A stretch of DNA of 64,000 nt from Lumbricus rubellus. Lineage: Eukaryota > Annelida > Clitellata > Crassiclitellata > Lumbricidae. The stretch spans positions 25,615,643 to 25,679,642 of the forward strand of contig OX243817.1 of assembly GCA_945859605.1 (NCBI GenBank), read 5' to 3'. Shown in pieces: positions 11,894-22,404 of this stretch (within the stretch, counting starts at the first letter, position 1; each line of letters begins with the position of its first letter). Made by a program: the position numbers and the translations under genes. The notes beneath the pieces are model-generated. The model was not told the origin of the DNA. It did not search any database and saw only the letters and a list, made by a program, of their open reading frames with translations.

Positions 11894-12391
11894 ATGACAT
11901 TGAAGTACATTTTGATAATTGTCCTAATCATTTGAATGGACATTCTTTTAAGACAATTAGAATTGTTTCTGAAACAGATCAGATTGCATAATGTGATTTT
12001 ATATATGTTTGAGGTTGGCAAACCATTTAATTTGTATTGTGATAGCAGTGACTTTGCTGTGGGAACTGTGCTGTCACAAGTGGACGATGAGGGGATAGAA
12101 CGTCCCGTTTCATTTATCACTCAGAAGCTGACAGATACCCAGAGGAGATGGGCGACGATTGAGAAGGAAGCCTATGCAATCATATGGGCTTTAAACAAAT
12201 TGAAAGAAATTATTATTGGTTCCAAGATTAATGTGTTCACTGACCATAATCCTTTAGTTTATTTGACTGAGTCAATGTCGAAGTCTGCTAAGTTAGTCCG
12301 ATGGTCTTTATCATTGCAAAATTTTGACATTCTGTTGAACTATAAGAAGGGAAAGCTGAATGTAGTAGCGGACTGCTTATCGAGATTGTAG
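11887..12391 (+). pseudogene. RT remnant and RNase H domain
   Basis: The RT catalytic motif YVDD is read in frame 1 at 11887-11898 and overlaps the end of the gag frame. That frame soon stops, and the RNase H part continues in frame 2 to TAG at 12389-12391. RNase H features are visible in order: YCDSSD (first catalytic Asp), ERPVSFIT, IEKEAYAI (Glu), VFTDHNPL (second Asp), and a final NVVADCLSRL, the usual end of Ty3-type RNase H. RT sequence before YVDD is missing, apparently by internal deletion just after 11840. RNase H is the last domain before the polypurine tract, with no integrase behind it. Confidence 0.88.
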
Positions 12392-12488
12392 TATAAGATA
12401 TTTTGTGATTGCATTTAGTATAGGAATTGTTTGTATTTAGTTTAAGCATTATACGTTCGCTAATTTTTAAGATTAATTAGCTCTCTTC

Positions 12489-12508
12489 AAAAGAAAGGAA
12501 GGAGGTAA
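12489..12508 (+). promoter_or_regulatory. Polypurine tract
   Basis: AAAAGAAAGGAAGGAGGTAA abuts the 3' LTR. A purine run at this place primes plus-strand DNA synthesis in LTR retrotransposons. Confidence 0.85.
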
Positions 12509-13017
12509 TGTAAGCTAATTTAATCAGTGCACGACGATTGTCGTACAGCGACGCAGGTAGGCCAACTGCAAATTGGCGCGCGGCGTCTGGACAGGTGATT
12601 GACTGGACAGCGCGTGATGTCTAGACGAGCGTACGTTGAGTGTACAAGAAGGGAGTGGAAGTGAAGAAGGAGTTTGTGTGTTGAGAGCCGTTGAGATAGG
12701 CTGTAATAGTTGTTGTTGAGTTGCGATAGAGTAGACTGATGAAGGTAGTAGTCGTGTAGTTGTTATGATAATGCAAGTGTAGTCATTGTTGTGTTGTTGC
12801 TGATCGTTTTACTTTACATCGGATTTTGGAGTATAATAAGAAGACTTAAACACGTCGTCGTTGTTGGTTACAAAACAGTGAAAGTCTGTAGATTCTTTAC
12901 CTAGCCATTTAGCTAATGAAACAGTTATCTAGGGATAGGCCTATGCTACCACGAACTTATACGAAGAAGCTTCCGAAGAGACTGATAGGAGGAGGTGATC
13001 ACAAGGAGGATATCACA
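12509..13017 (+). repeat. 3' LTR
   Basis: 509 bp, near-identical to the 5' LTR. It is followed by ATGAT and by the rest of the ATG microsatellite into which the element inserted. Confidence 0.95.
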
Positions 13018-13054
<37 letters not shown>

Positions 13055-13165
13055 CGTCGACGACGACGAAGACGAAGATGACGACGAAGATGACGACGAC
13101 GATGACGACGACGACGATGATGACAACAATCGTAATAATAATAATAATAATAATAATAGCAATAG
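13018..13165. repeat. (ATG)n/(ACG)n/(AAT)n microsatellite
   Basis: ATG triplets, then GACGAC/GAAGAT triplets, then AATAAT. It continues the GAT-rich tract seen before 7928, so the LTR element split one microsatellite. Confidence 0.92.
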
Positions 13166-13862
13166 TAGCATAAGTCCACAGGCTTAATAGCAATAATAAA
13201 TAAATATTAATGGCAGCAATAGTAGTAATGATAATGGTGCAATATAGTGGTATAATGTCGCAATAGTGGTATAATATCGCTCATATTATACAAAACTATC
13301 GTTTATAATTATATTGATTACTAGGCTAAAGTTAACATCATTGATTAAAATAGATTCTGTCAAATGCAAAAACATTTCTTACCGTAATTTTCTTACCGTA
13401 ACTTCCCACCATCAACGTCACCAGCGTGGCTATTCATTGCCAACGAATTCAAGTCCAGAAAACGATATCAGCCACTTGAGAGAGAGAGAGAGAGGGTAGG
13501 CCTGCAGTTCACGCTCCCACAAGTCAGTAGCACCCACAGAAAATCATCCGTTCATTCACGTACACCAGCTTTTCCAGCCGCAAAAAAATTAACCGCGCAT
13601 CAGTATTTATTTTCCCCCATAGGCCACCGTAGACCGGATAGCGTTGTTTATGTGCCCCAACAGTCCACCGTAGACAGTCTCCCTATGGTCGACTCTTACA
13701 CCGATGAAATGAATGGCATACTGGCGGCGTGCTGTACTCACAAGGCATAATCCTTATAATATTATCTTTATATATTCTATGCGATGTAGACTGTTCCCTT
13801 AAACAATATTTCCACGTTTTCCCTTTCTCGCTCTTTCCAAACCTCCGATAAATTAAATTGCT
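13166..13862. other. No gene recognised
   Basis: AT-rich, with an (AG)n run at 13481-13495. Two similar CACCGTAGAC words (13624 and 13667) suggest a short local duplication. No coding region is supported. Confidence 0.45.
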
Positions 13863-14024
13863 CGTCGCAGTTTTGTCGTTGCGACAGTTTTGTCGTTGCG
13901 ACAGTTTTGTCGTTGCGACAGTTTTGTCGTTGCGACAGTTTTGTCGTTGCGACAGTTTTGTCGTTGCGACAGTTTTGTCGTTGCGACAGTTTTGTCGTAG
14001 TTTTGTCGTAGTTTTGTCGTTGCG
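13863..14024. repeat. 17-bp minisatellite with a hairpin in each unit
   Basis: Seven full 17-bp units GCGACAGTTTTGTCGTT start at 13881 and are flanked by partial units. Each unit contains CGACA and its complement TGTCG separated by a T-rich loop, so every repeat can fold. Open frames on both strands across it are repeat-derived. Confidence 0.93.
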
Positions 14025-14079
14025 AAGCAGAAGCAGAAGTTTTCGCGCCTCCAATAATTACCTCCTCCTCGATCCTCGT

Positions 14080-14164
14080 CCTCTTTGCTTTGATGGAGAA
14101 GAAGCGAAAGAAGAAGAAGAAGAAGAAGATGAGGAAGACGACGACGACGACGACGACGACGACT
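14080..14164. repeat. (GAA)n then (GAC)n triplet tract
   Basis: GAAGAAGAAG changes to GACGACGACG over about 80 bp. Confidence 0.85.
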
Positions 14165-14911
14165 AGCGGTCTTGATTGCGGCTAAATAGTACGAAGCCCA
14201 CACACACGCGCGCACACACACATACGCATACACGCGCATGCGTCGCAACCGACCAATGATCGGAGTCGCACATGGGGCTGTATGATATAAGGCTCGGCCA
14301 AGCCCAAGACAGCCCAAAGTCGATAGCTATAGCGTCAACTATTATTATTTTGAATGCATGTGTACATGCATATTGCATGCCCTATGCCTAGTCTAAATAT
14401 TATATACATATAATAGGGAGGGGAGGCGAAGGGGAGGGGGAGCGAGGGGTGGGAGGGAGAATGGAGGTAGGGAGGGATGGTTGGATGCTCTTTTCAGCCA
14501 CAGCAACGCGTGGTCGGGTACGCTAGTTATGTAATAATAATTTGACTTTGTATGCATATTTTTAGATTATAAAATATTAATAGACAGTATTTTCCATATT
14601 CCCCACAGGGGGAGTGGGGGCACGTTGGAGCAGATCGACCAGACGGAAGGAGCAGCTGTGAGTCTATATACAGTATATGTATCTACCAGACTACCCTCTA
14701 TATACATGTACGTGTTTCTCGCACCAAAATTTAAATGCTAGACGCGCGTTAGGCTATACATGAAACGGAAGGTGGGGATAAATAATAGGCGGATAAATAT
14801 TATGTCACATGATTCCCAAAATTGCAAGAAATCGTTTTGTGATGATTTTCTCATGCCTTAATAATTAGGTCTGTTGAAGAACAAAGGCCTTCTAAGAAAT
14901 CCGCTTTCCGA
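14165..14911. other. No gene recognised
   Basis: Contains a (CA)n/CG tract at 14200-14240 and a GGGGA-rich stretch at 14415-14490. No coding region is supported. Confidence 0.45.
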
Positions 14912-15085
14912 CTACTGCAAACCGTTTCCAAGAATATTCTTCAAAGGCAGAGAGTGTTGCTGCTGTTAGAAGAAGATAGTGTTGTCGAAGTTCAAAGGAA
15001 ATAACAGAAGGCACGTAACAATAATAATTGGAAAACAGTTATGCGACAAGTGGACGACGACAGAATAATTCTAGAAAATGCATGG

Positions 15086-15147
<62 letters not shown>

Positions 15148-15265
15148 AACAACAACAATAACAACAACAACAACATAAAATTTGGACAGAAGCTTTCTCA
15201 CAGCATCTGCAGCAGTAGGCTAGTATAGGACAGCAGCATCCGACAACTAAATGTATAATAATTGG
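14912..15265 (+). repeat. Dispersed repeat A, copy 2, with (CAA)n expansion
   Basis: Matches 2613-2880 in order, beginning AAACCGTTTCCAAGAATATTC and including GTGTTGTCGAAGTTCAAAGG and TTTGGACAGAAGCTTTCTCA. Between these lies about 95 bp of CAA repeat (15084-15175) where copy 1 has only a short GACAACAGC stretch. Confidence 0.78.
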
Positions 15266-15404
15266 AGCAAGAGACAATTGAACTTGCTTCATTTGACTTG
15301 AGTTGTCTCAAGGTGAACAATACATGAAACTGTTACTCAACTACATGATTGTAGCTTCATTTGATATCTTTGGATTCATATCGTCGTAGCTAAAGAAGAA
15401 GCCA

Positions 15405-15725
15405 GATTAGATTAGATTAGATTAGATTATAAAGACAACCACGATACACGTGATTGATATCAGTGTGTGTGTGTGTACTGTGTAGGTGTGTGTAGGTGTG
15501 TGCTGTGTAGGTGTAGGGGTGTAGTGTGGGGGTGTAGGTGTGTGTGTGTAGGTTTGTGTGTGTGTATATAGATGTGTGTGTCGCTGTGTTTGTGTGTGTT
15601 TGTGTAGGTGTGTGTGTGTGTGTAGGTGCATGTGGGTGTGTGTGTTTATGTGTGTTTGTGTGTGTAGGTGTGTGTAGATGTACGTGAGTGTGTGTGGGTG
15701 TGCCTGCGTGCTCGTGTGTGTGTAT
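15405..15725. repeat. (GATTA)n and (GT)n-rich simple repeats
   Basis: AGATT pentamers at 15406-15428, then TGTGTAGG-type interrupted GT repeat from about 15462 to 15725. Confidence 0.88.
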
Positions 15726-15851
15726 ACATAAAATCAGGAGAAGAGACGAAATTGCATTTTCACGGAGCGAATGGTGCAATTCCCACGTTATCGAAATCTA
15801 TCAAAATCTGCATCAAACAGACCATTTAACAAACATCAACCATGTTTGATG

Positions 15852-15886
15852 TGTGTGTGTGACTGTGTGTGTGTGTGTGTGTGTGT

Positions 15887-15941
<55 letters not shown>
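15852..15941. repeat. (GT)n microsatellite
   Basis: About 90 bp of TG dinucleotide with two short interruptions. Confidence 0.95.
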
Positions 15942-16180
15942 ATCAAAACGAAAGCATTTAAGAGAAGGTCGAGTATAGGCCTATGTTCAGGGGCGCAACT
16001 AGAACATTTTCCTGGGGGGTGCTCAGAATTAGTGTAAGCGCCGAAGGTGCGAATCAGCGAGTGCCGAAGGCACGAAGCCAATGCCGAGTAGAGGGTTTGG
16101 GGGGAGTGTTCCCTCAGCGGGGTCTGTTGCGGAGCCCCAGAAGCCAACGCATTTTTTTACTTTTGACATCAGCTAGAGCA

Positions 16181-16563
16181 GTGGTTCCCAAAGTGGTGGT
16201 CGATCCGCGGACCGGTGCCGGTCCGCGGAGGTATGATTGCCGGTCCGCGGAGAAGAGTTAAAATAAAAAATAGGCTGTAATTATTAGTTTATTTGTTGAA
16301 ATTGTGAAATTATTCGAATTCTTGTCCAAAATTTATTCTAATTTCTGTCTTAATATTTAAAAATTTGAAATAAATCAACGCGCCTTATTTTAACTTGCCA
16401 GATGGCGAATTCAGACATTTTAATTTATTCTAAATTTACTGCATTGATGACTGCAGTCAGCTTATTTGTGTTGATCATCGCCATTAAAGCCTAAGTTAGC
16501 GGTCCGCGAGCTTCACCAAACATTATTGCCGGTCCGCGGCAGGCTGAAGTTTGGGAACCACTG
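16181..16563. mobile_element. hAT MITE nested in larger element, 383 bp
   Basis: Begins CAGTGGTTCCCAAAGTGGTG and ends AAGTTTGGGAACCACTG. The exact 8-bp duplication AGCTAGAG flanks it (16173-16180 and 16564-16571). GCCGGTCCGCGG is repeated near both ends. The CAGTGGTTCCCAAA terminus is a known style of hAT (Charlie-like) ends. It has no transposase. Confidence 0.95.
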
Positions 16564-17773
16564 AGCTAGAGCACGTTTCAGGCTCTTGTTTGCCAGCTGC
16601 ATGTATTTCTGAGCGATAAGTCATGGAAACTTCTGGAAACCATGATTTACGACTTCAAAAATGTCAAACCAACGCATTTTTTTTGCTTTTGACAGCTATA
16701 GCACGTTTCAGGCTCTTGTTTGCTAGCTGTGTTTTTTTAGTGATAAAGTCATGAAACTTCTGAAAACCATGGTTTAAGACTTCAGAAATGTTTTTTCTCA
16801 TTTGTTTAAATAAGACAAAAGGTATTAGGCCTATAGGCTATAGCTCGCGAGTGGCAGAATTAATAACCAGTAGCCTATTTAATATAGCCCCTCTCCCAAT
16901 AATTAACCAGTGCTTTATCTAGTCCCTTCTCTGTGAATTAAGATTTCTGGGGAAAAAGCGAGCATCCGACGAAAAAGTGCAGAATTAGGAGGGGAAAGAA
17001 AAGATGGTTCACCAAATGCTGAGGCAAGGCTTATAGGATAATAGGAGAGGATGTGCCCATCCACATAGGAAATTTTCTAATTTTCACACTGCAATGGCAG
17101 CAGTTTAAGCTGCCATCTAAAGCAAAATTGCTCCACTATTTCAGGGCTGATAAGAGTGGTCTAAACTACAATGAATATATACTCACAATTTAAAAACTAT
17201 ATATTTTTGTGGGTTCCACGTTTATTATGGTACCATTTTAAGATGTCAACTCAGCAAAATAACTCTATTACTTCAGTGCTGATAAAAAAGGTGTAATTTC
17301 AGATTTCAACATCGGTTTAAAACTTCAGAGTGTTGCCTCACAGTTAAACTTACGTCTCCCTTGTCGCCCTAAATATCCGCCCATAACAGTAAGCTATGCA
17401 CATTATAATATCATACGATAGTATCATAATAATTATTATATTATAATAATAAATAATAAAATTATAATTATATAGTAGGAAATGAGATCATGGTATAATA
17501 TTGCAGTTTATGTAATACAATATAACAAACAGCAATTAACTAACTAAAAGCTACTATCATTTTTTTAAAATTTTCTGGAGAAAGGTTTTTGTTTCTGGGC
17601 GCTTTCTCCGCTGGAAATGTCTAGATCAGACAAAGCTGAATAACTATTTCTATAATACTAATTTAAAGGGAAACGATTCTTAATTAGGCCTTGATTTAAA
17701 AAAAATAGCACACTATCAATTATGTTGCAACATAACCTATTATCAACAAATTGGCGAGACACTGCAATGTACG

Positions 17774-17843
17774 TAATGGCATTGGCATGTCATTAACGCT
17801 CTAAATAATTTAGAGCGTTAATGACATGCCAATGCCATTACTT
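17774..17843. repeat. Perfect hairpin, ~34-bp arms
   Basis: GTAATGGCATTGGCATGTCA runs into TTAACGCTCTAAAT and is followed at once by its reverse complement. It lies inside the 15988-18143 element and could be its own small foldback or a structural part of that element. Confidence 0.9.
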
Positions 17844-17999
17844 AGTCATCACTTAGTCTAGTCAAATTCTCGAGACCCCAGACAAACTCAGATAAACCAG
17901 CTAAACACTGAAATCTATTGCTCTATGAACCATGAATTTGACTAAGATTATAATAAGAAGAAAGAAGGAACTTGCTTTATTGTGTAATCTGCAAGACTC

Positions 18000-18045
18000 A
18001 AAGAGCGACAGGACCCCTACCCCCCCCCCCCCCCACCCCACCCCC
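18000..18045. repeat. Poly-C tract
   Basis: An uninterrupted run of about 14 C followed by ACCCC/ACCCCCC near the right end of the hAT-like element. Confidence 0.85.
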
Positions 18046-18151
18046 CACAAAAAACTCATCGGATTTGGAAAAATTGCGTGGGTCACCTTTTTAGCCCTGG
18101 GGGTGCTCAAGCACCCCCCAGCACCCCCCTAGTTGCGCCACTGCCTACGTT

Positions 18152-18480
18152 GGCCTTCAGAGCTTTTGTATTAAGGTAGAAATAGGAGTGGTCTGTCTTA
18201 GTTAGTCACAGACTAATCTGACATCATGCATAGACTTCCTTTGCGCTTCATGCATTGCTTCTCTCGTGTGCCGACGGTGGTGATAACTGGGTTCACTGGA
18301 TAAGGTATATGGTGTTTACTCAGTGAACCATCCGGTCGCCCACCCCCCAACCCCTCCCCCATCTCGTTCATCTGGTTAGGTATAATATTAATGAAGCTAT
18401 TCATGGCAATTATTGATAGTTTCTTTATCGATGTGTAGAATACAATGTAGGTTTATGCTTAAAGGTTGCAACAGAACAGA
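18152..18480. other. No feature recognised
   Basis: Flanking host sequence after the 16-18 kb element. No gene or repeat border was found. Confidence 0.4.
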
Positions 18481-18483
18481 GTG

Positions 18484-18565
18484 AGGGAGATAGACAAAGA
18501 CAGACAGAGACAGACAGAGACAGACAAAGACAGGCAGAGACAGACAGAGACAGACAGAGACAGAA
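18484..18565. repeat. (CAGAGA)n simple repeat
   Basis: AGACAGAGACAG/AGACAAAGACAG units over about 80 bp. Confidence 0.9.
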
Positions 18566-18984
18566 AAAGGGCTCATGGTGCAGTTTATATTGCAATGGCA
18601 AAGAGGAAACACTATCCCATCACTAATTCAAAACATTCCTATAATGAGTTTCGTCGGCGAGCGTCCACAAGGTGTTTTGCGACTACGCTAGTAATAAAGC
18701 TGTCATGCTGACCAGCCTCTAGACACAACAATAATTATATGTACGACGCAGTGTTCACTAAACGCAGATTACGTCATTACGTATGCTCTGCATTGCAGTA
18801 CAGTGTTCTATACGCACCTCGCTATTTGCAGTTTATAAAGCACTGCTTATGAATAGGAGCCACTCTATAAAACCTATGCATGGACTGACACATTTCGGCG
18901 ATTTGTACAACAGATGGTATACAGTGAAACAGAACCATTGCTAATGCTATTGCCCGTTATTATTGTTATTTTTGTTGTTATTAT
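18566..18984. other. No feature recognised
   Basis: Low-complexity-free sequence without a recognisable gene or RNA. Confidence 0.4.
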
Positions 18985-18985
18985 T

Positions 18986-19049
<64 letters not shown>

Positions 19050-19138
19050 CGAACACCACCACCACTATTAATATAATTATTTATATTATATTATTATTAC
19101 TATTAGACCTATTATTGTTATAACTCTCTCCCTCTGCC

Positions 19139-19171
<33 letters not shown>

Positions 19172-19174
19172 CCT
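18985..19174. repeat. (ATC)n and (TCTG)n microsatellites
   Basis: ATC triplets at about 18987-19048, AT-rich spacer, then TCTG tetramers at 19138-19172. Confidence 0.93.
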
Positions 19175-19644
19175 GGATTCAGCGTCTCTTGAAACACTCT
19201 GACACGATGCAGCGCTCTTGAATAAGTTGGTGCCCCGCACTCAGCTTAAAAAATCATGCAGCGCTTTAGAAATTAGAACTTCATCAATACTATACGTATA
19301 CAATTGCGATTTGCTAAATGATAAAGACCACTGCATGGAGCAGCAGATGACTAATCTCTAATAGGACTTACAACTAAGCAACGGAATGCCCTTGTGTATG
19401 TAAGAAGTCTTGTAGAAAAGATTTCCATTACGATTGCAAGCTTGGGCTTGTCCATGCGGAAACCAATCTGCAGGGCAAACCTAGTGACCTCTGTTTCGAG
19501 GTAAATTATTAACCGCAGCTTCCGCGGTCATCTTCCGCATGGTATACCAACGGCTAACCAGCAGCACATACATGTAAGAGAAGTCTCGGTCGAATGAAGC
19601 TCTTTCTGTGGAAAATTGTACGAATAATATATAAAGACAACGGA
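19175..19644. other. No gene recognised
   Basis: No domain or repeat border is visible. CCGCGGTCAT and ATCTTCCGC near 19520 form only a weak palindrome. Confidence 0.4.
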
Positions 19645-19877
19645 CGGACAGACAGACAGACAAGACAGACAGGCAGGCAGAGAGACAAACAGACAGGCAG
19701 GCAGAGAGACAGACAGACAGGCAGGCAGAGAGACAGGCAGACATACAGACAGACAGATGGGCATACTGACAGACATACAGGCAGACAGACAGACACACAG
19801 ACAGACAGGCAGACAGACATACAGACAGACATACAGACAGACATATATAGACAGACATATAGACGGACAGACAGATG
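19645..19877. repeat. (CAGA)n-rich microsatellite
   Basis: GACAGACAGGCAGGCAGAGA-type units. The adjoining GGGCATACT, present twice (19777 and 19878), belongs to this repeat and became the target duplication of the next element. Confidence 0.93.
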
Positions 19878-20680
19878 GGCATACTCATAGGCGCCGAGTT
19901 GAGCCGAAGAGTGGGGGTGCCCCAAAAATGTGAAAATATGCGCGCGTGAGCGCGCGAAAATTTTTTGGACCCTCTTTTATAGGAGACTTATTGAAATCAC
20001 CACTGTTCATACATATATAGGTGGAGACTTGGTCCTGGTTTTAAGGGACGAACTCCCGGCCAAAGTACAGCGCCGAGCAGGGAAGGGGTTTGGGAACGGG
20101 ATGTGCTCATCCCCATTTTCGATTTTTTATTGTCACACTGCGGTGGTAGAACCTTAGGCTATAATTTTGACGTCATGACATCCTTGTCAAAATTTCCTGT
20201 TATCTCATTGCATAAAGACATGATTTAAAACTTCAATAAAATAATGTTCTTCCCAATTTAATTTGTTTGGATCATTCTTTGTGTTTGATGTAGCCTATTT
20301 CTCTTGGAATCCACACAGAAGAAAAGCACAATCTTCGTTTTCATGGGCGTCCTGGAGCACTCTCCCTCAATTAGGTCAACATACTCAAATTTTGCACAAG
20401 AAATCAGACAATTGGCCATTGTTTAGTGAGCCAATATTAACACTGTGGAATAGTTTTTCAAATAGTATTTCAAGTGGTTTTTAAAGACAAAACAATATCC
20501 CGATTTTATGATGCTGGGAGGTGACTCTCGAGCGCTGAAGAACACTATTGAGCATGTATACACTATAGGCCTAAAGAAACAATGTCATTCAAATCGTCGC
20601 CTTCGTCCGTAGGCCTAATAAAAAATGACGGAAGCGGATCGAATAAGCAGGATGTCGGGGTTAATTTCCTCGCATTCGCT

Positions 20681-21919
20681 CAGACTTGTTGTCAAGACCT
20701 CAAACCTCAAGACCAAGACCAAGACTTTGAACCTCAAGACCAAGACCAAGACCAAGACTTTGAACCTCAAGACCAAGACCAAGACCAAGACTTTTGGGCT
20801 CAAGACCAAGACAAGACCAAGACTTTTGGTCTCAAGACCAAGACAAGACCTTGCAAAAATGCAGGTTCTGCGATCTTAATGAAAACGTATTTTATTCAAT
20901 TAATTCAAACAAAGCAACTCTATAAACAAACTGCAGAGAATTCAGAGTTCAGTTCGTGCTTACAAAACTCCTTAAAGGGTATACACAATTCCGTCTCAAA
21001 TTAACAAATTTTTCGGAGATTTCCAGGTCTACCATCTCAGATTTCAATGAAAATTTTACAGAATGTTTATTAGGGTATTACCGTATTAGATGAAACTATG
21101 CAAAATTTTAGATCGATATCTTAATAAGTAGTTTTGAAGATAAGACGTCTTAAAATTTTAATATCTTCAAAACTACTTAATTAAGATATTGATCTAAAAT
21201 TTTGCATAGTTTCATCTAATACCCTAATAAACATTCTGTAAGAGCCATTTGTTGAATTGAGGCGGAATGACCCTATTGTGATTATGTGCAATGTTATTGC
21301 AAATGGCACAAGAAACAATCATATTTTGGACCAGAGACTCTGACAGCATCAACTGCGTTGGACTTCGAGCTCCATAGGGATCTGTGGACTTCTCTTCAAA
21401 CATAGACGTCATAGTCAGTTGATTATATCCGAATGCAACGATGCGCGGAACCGTTGATTGACTAGAGGTTGCCATTGTGAGAAATTAGTTTCAAATTACA
21501 AAAGATAAACGATTAATAACAAAACGGAAGTCAATTATAGGCTTGCGAACCACCGGAACCGAAAAAAATCATGAAGTCGAAATTGGTGCATAACTAAAAA
21601 TAGAAACTGGGTGCGTTCCTGAATAACGCTACCCATTGATTTCCACTAATGCACATTGCACAAGTACATCGGCCCCACGACCTTAAAAATCGCCCTGATT
21701 ATTCAATGTTAACACTGAAGGGCAGTGAAGGCAGGTCTTGGTCTTGGTCTTGAAAAACCAAGACCAAGACTTTGAACCTCAAGACCAAGACCAAGACTTT
21801 GGCCCTCAAGACCAAGACCAAGACTTTTATTCTCAAGACCAAGACCAAGACCAAGCCTTTTAAAAACGAACTCGAGCGCACTCGAGACCAAGACTTTAGT
21901 CTCGAGGACAACAAGTCTG
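20681..21919. mobile_element. hAT element nested at second level, 1.24 kb
   Basis: CAGACTTGTTGTC at the left and GACAACAAGTCTG at the right are perfect 13-bp inverted repeats. The exact 8-bp duplication CATTCGCT flanks it (20673-20680 and 21920-21927). Both subterminal regions (about 20700-20850 and 21735-21905) carry many AAGACCAAGACC/TTTGAACCTC units. These give spurious Lys/Thr- or Gln/Asp-rich frames. No transposase frame is seen. Confidence 0.95.
20976..21274. repeat. Foldback inside the nested hAT element
   Basis: Long inverted repeat: AGGGTATACACAATTCCGTC..TCAA at the left matches the inverse of TTGAGGCGGAATGACCCT at the right. The inner arms, about 21047-21146 and 21160-21242, are nearly perfect complements (for example ACTATGCAAAATTTTAGATC). 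The spacer is about 15 bp. No target duplication was found, so it may be a third-level insertion or an internal part of the hAT element. Confidence 0.85.
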
Positions 21920-22404
21920 CATTCGCTGATCGGCTTAGGACCAATGGAGTTCAGACTACCAGATGGGATAAAGCTGGAGAACTTGTAAGGTGAACTGAGA
22001 TTTTAAAAAGTAGCCTATACTAAAGATGGAATGATTTTTATAGATAAGCAATCCCAACAGAGAAAAAGTATCTTAAAAGCACATCTTGCCGGCTGATTTC
22101 AGGTGGTGCCCATGCATAGAAGGGCCTCGCATGGCCAATTTCTGGTGGTGCTGAGCACTCACGGGCCTCGCAGAGTCGGCGCCCATGGGCATACTGACCT
22201 AACGTATACTCGCTTGCTAAATCTTTATTGCGCCGCCAATGTCTTTTGCACAAGCACTAAACCGCAATTGTTTGTACATGCATCCTAAAGAACCGTCAGC
22301 CGCCAAAGAAGACAGCTCATGCATGGTGTGATAAGTAATTTAAAACGCAATTTGAAGCTGTGCTACAATCTGTCCGACGATGCGTTTTAAATTGAGATCC
22401 ATGC

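Larger units (their letters stand above)
7928..13017 (+). mobile_element. Gmr1-like Ty3/Gypsy LTR retrotransposon, deletion derivative
   Basis: Two 509-bp LTRs enclose gag, protease, integrase C-terminus, RT remnant and RNase H, in that order. The 5-bp direct repeat ATGAT flanks the whole element (7923-7927 and 13018-13022). The LTRs begin TG and end CA and differ at only two positions that I can see (near 8020/12602, and the third-last codon-sized block before the end), so insertion is recent. Integrase upstream of RT is the order described for Gmr1-like elements; ordinary Ty3/Gypsy elements have RT first. Most of integrase and the first half of RT are missing, and gag carries a stop, so this copy cannot make its own enzymes. 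Confidence 0.93.
15988..18143. mobile_element. Large hAT-like DNA element, 2.16 kb, with nested MITE
   Basis: The left end CAGGGGCGCAACTAG is the inverse of the right end CTAGTTGCGCCACTG with one mismatch. The flanks CCTATGTT (15980-15987) and CCTACGTT (18144-18151) are an 8-bp target duplication with one change. Both ends have a GGGGGTGCTC word just inside (about 16015 and 18100). The interior has no intact transposase frame. It carries two tandem copies of a ~120-bp unit (near 16148 and 16672, sharing GCACGTTTCAGGCTCTTGTT); the first copy is split by the MITE at 16181. Confidence 0.85.
19886..22187. mobile_element. Large hAT-like DNA element, 2.3 kb, with nested elements
   Basis: Left end CATAGGCGCCGAGTTGAGCC and right end GCAGAGTCGGCGCCCATG are inverted with few mismatches. 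The exact 8-bp duplication GGCATACT flanks it (19878-19885 and 22188-22195). Inside the left end lies GTGGGGGTGCCCC, similar in style to the 15988 element. It also shares a GTGCTCATCCCCATTTTC/TTCACACTGC-type stretch (about 20103-20145) with that element (about 17052-17090), so the two are probably related families. No intact transposase is visible. A second hAT element sits at 20681-21919. Confidence 0.88.
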
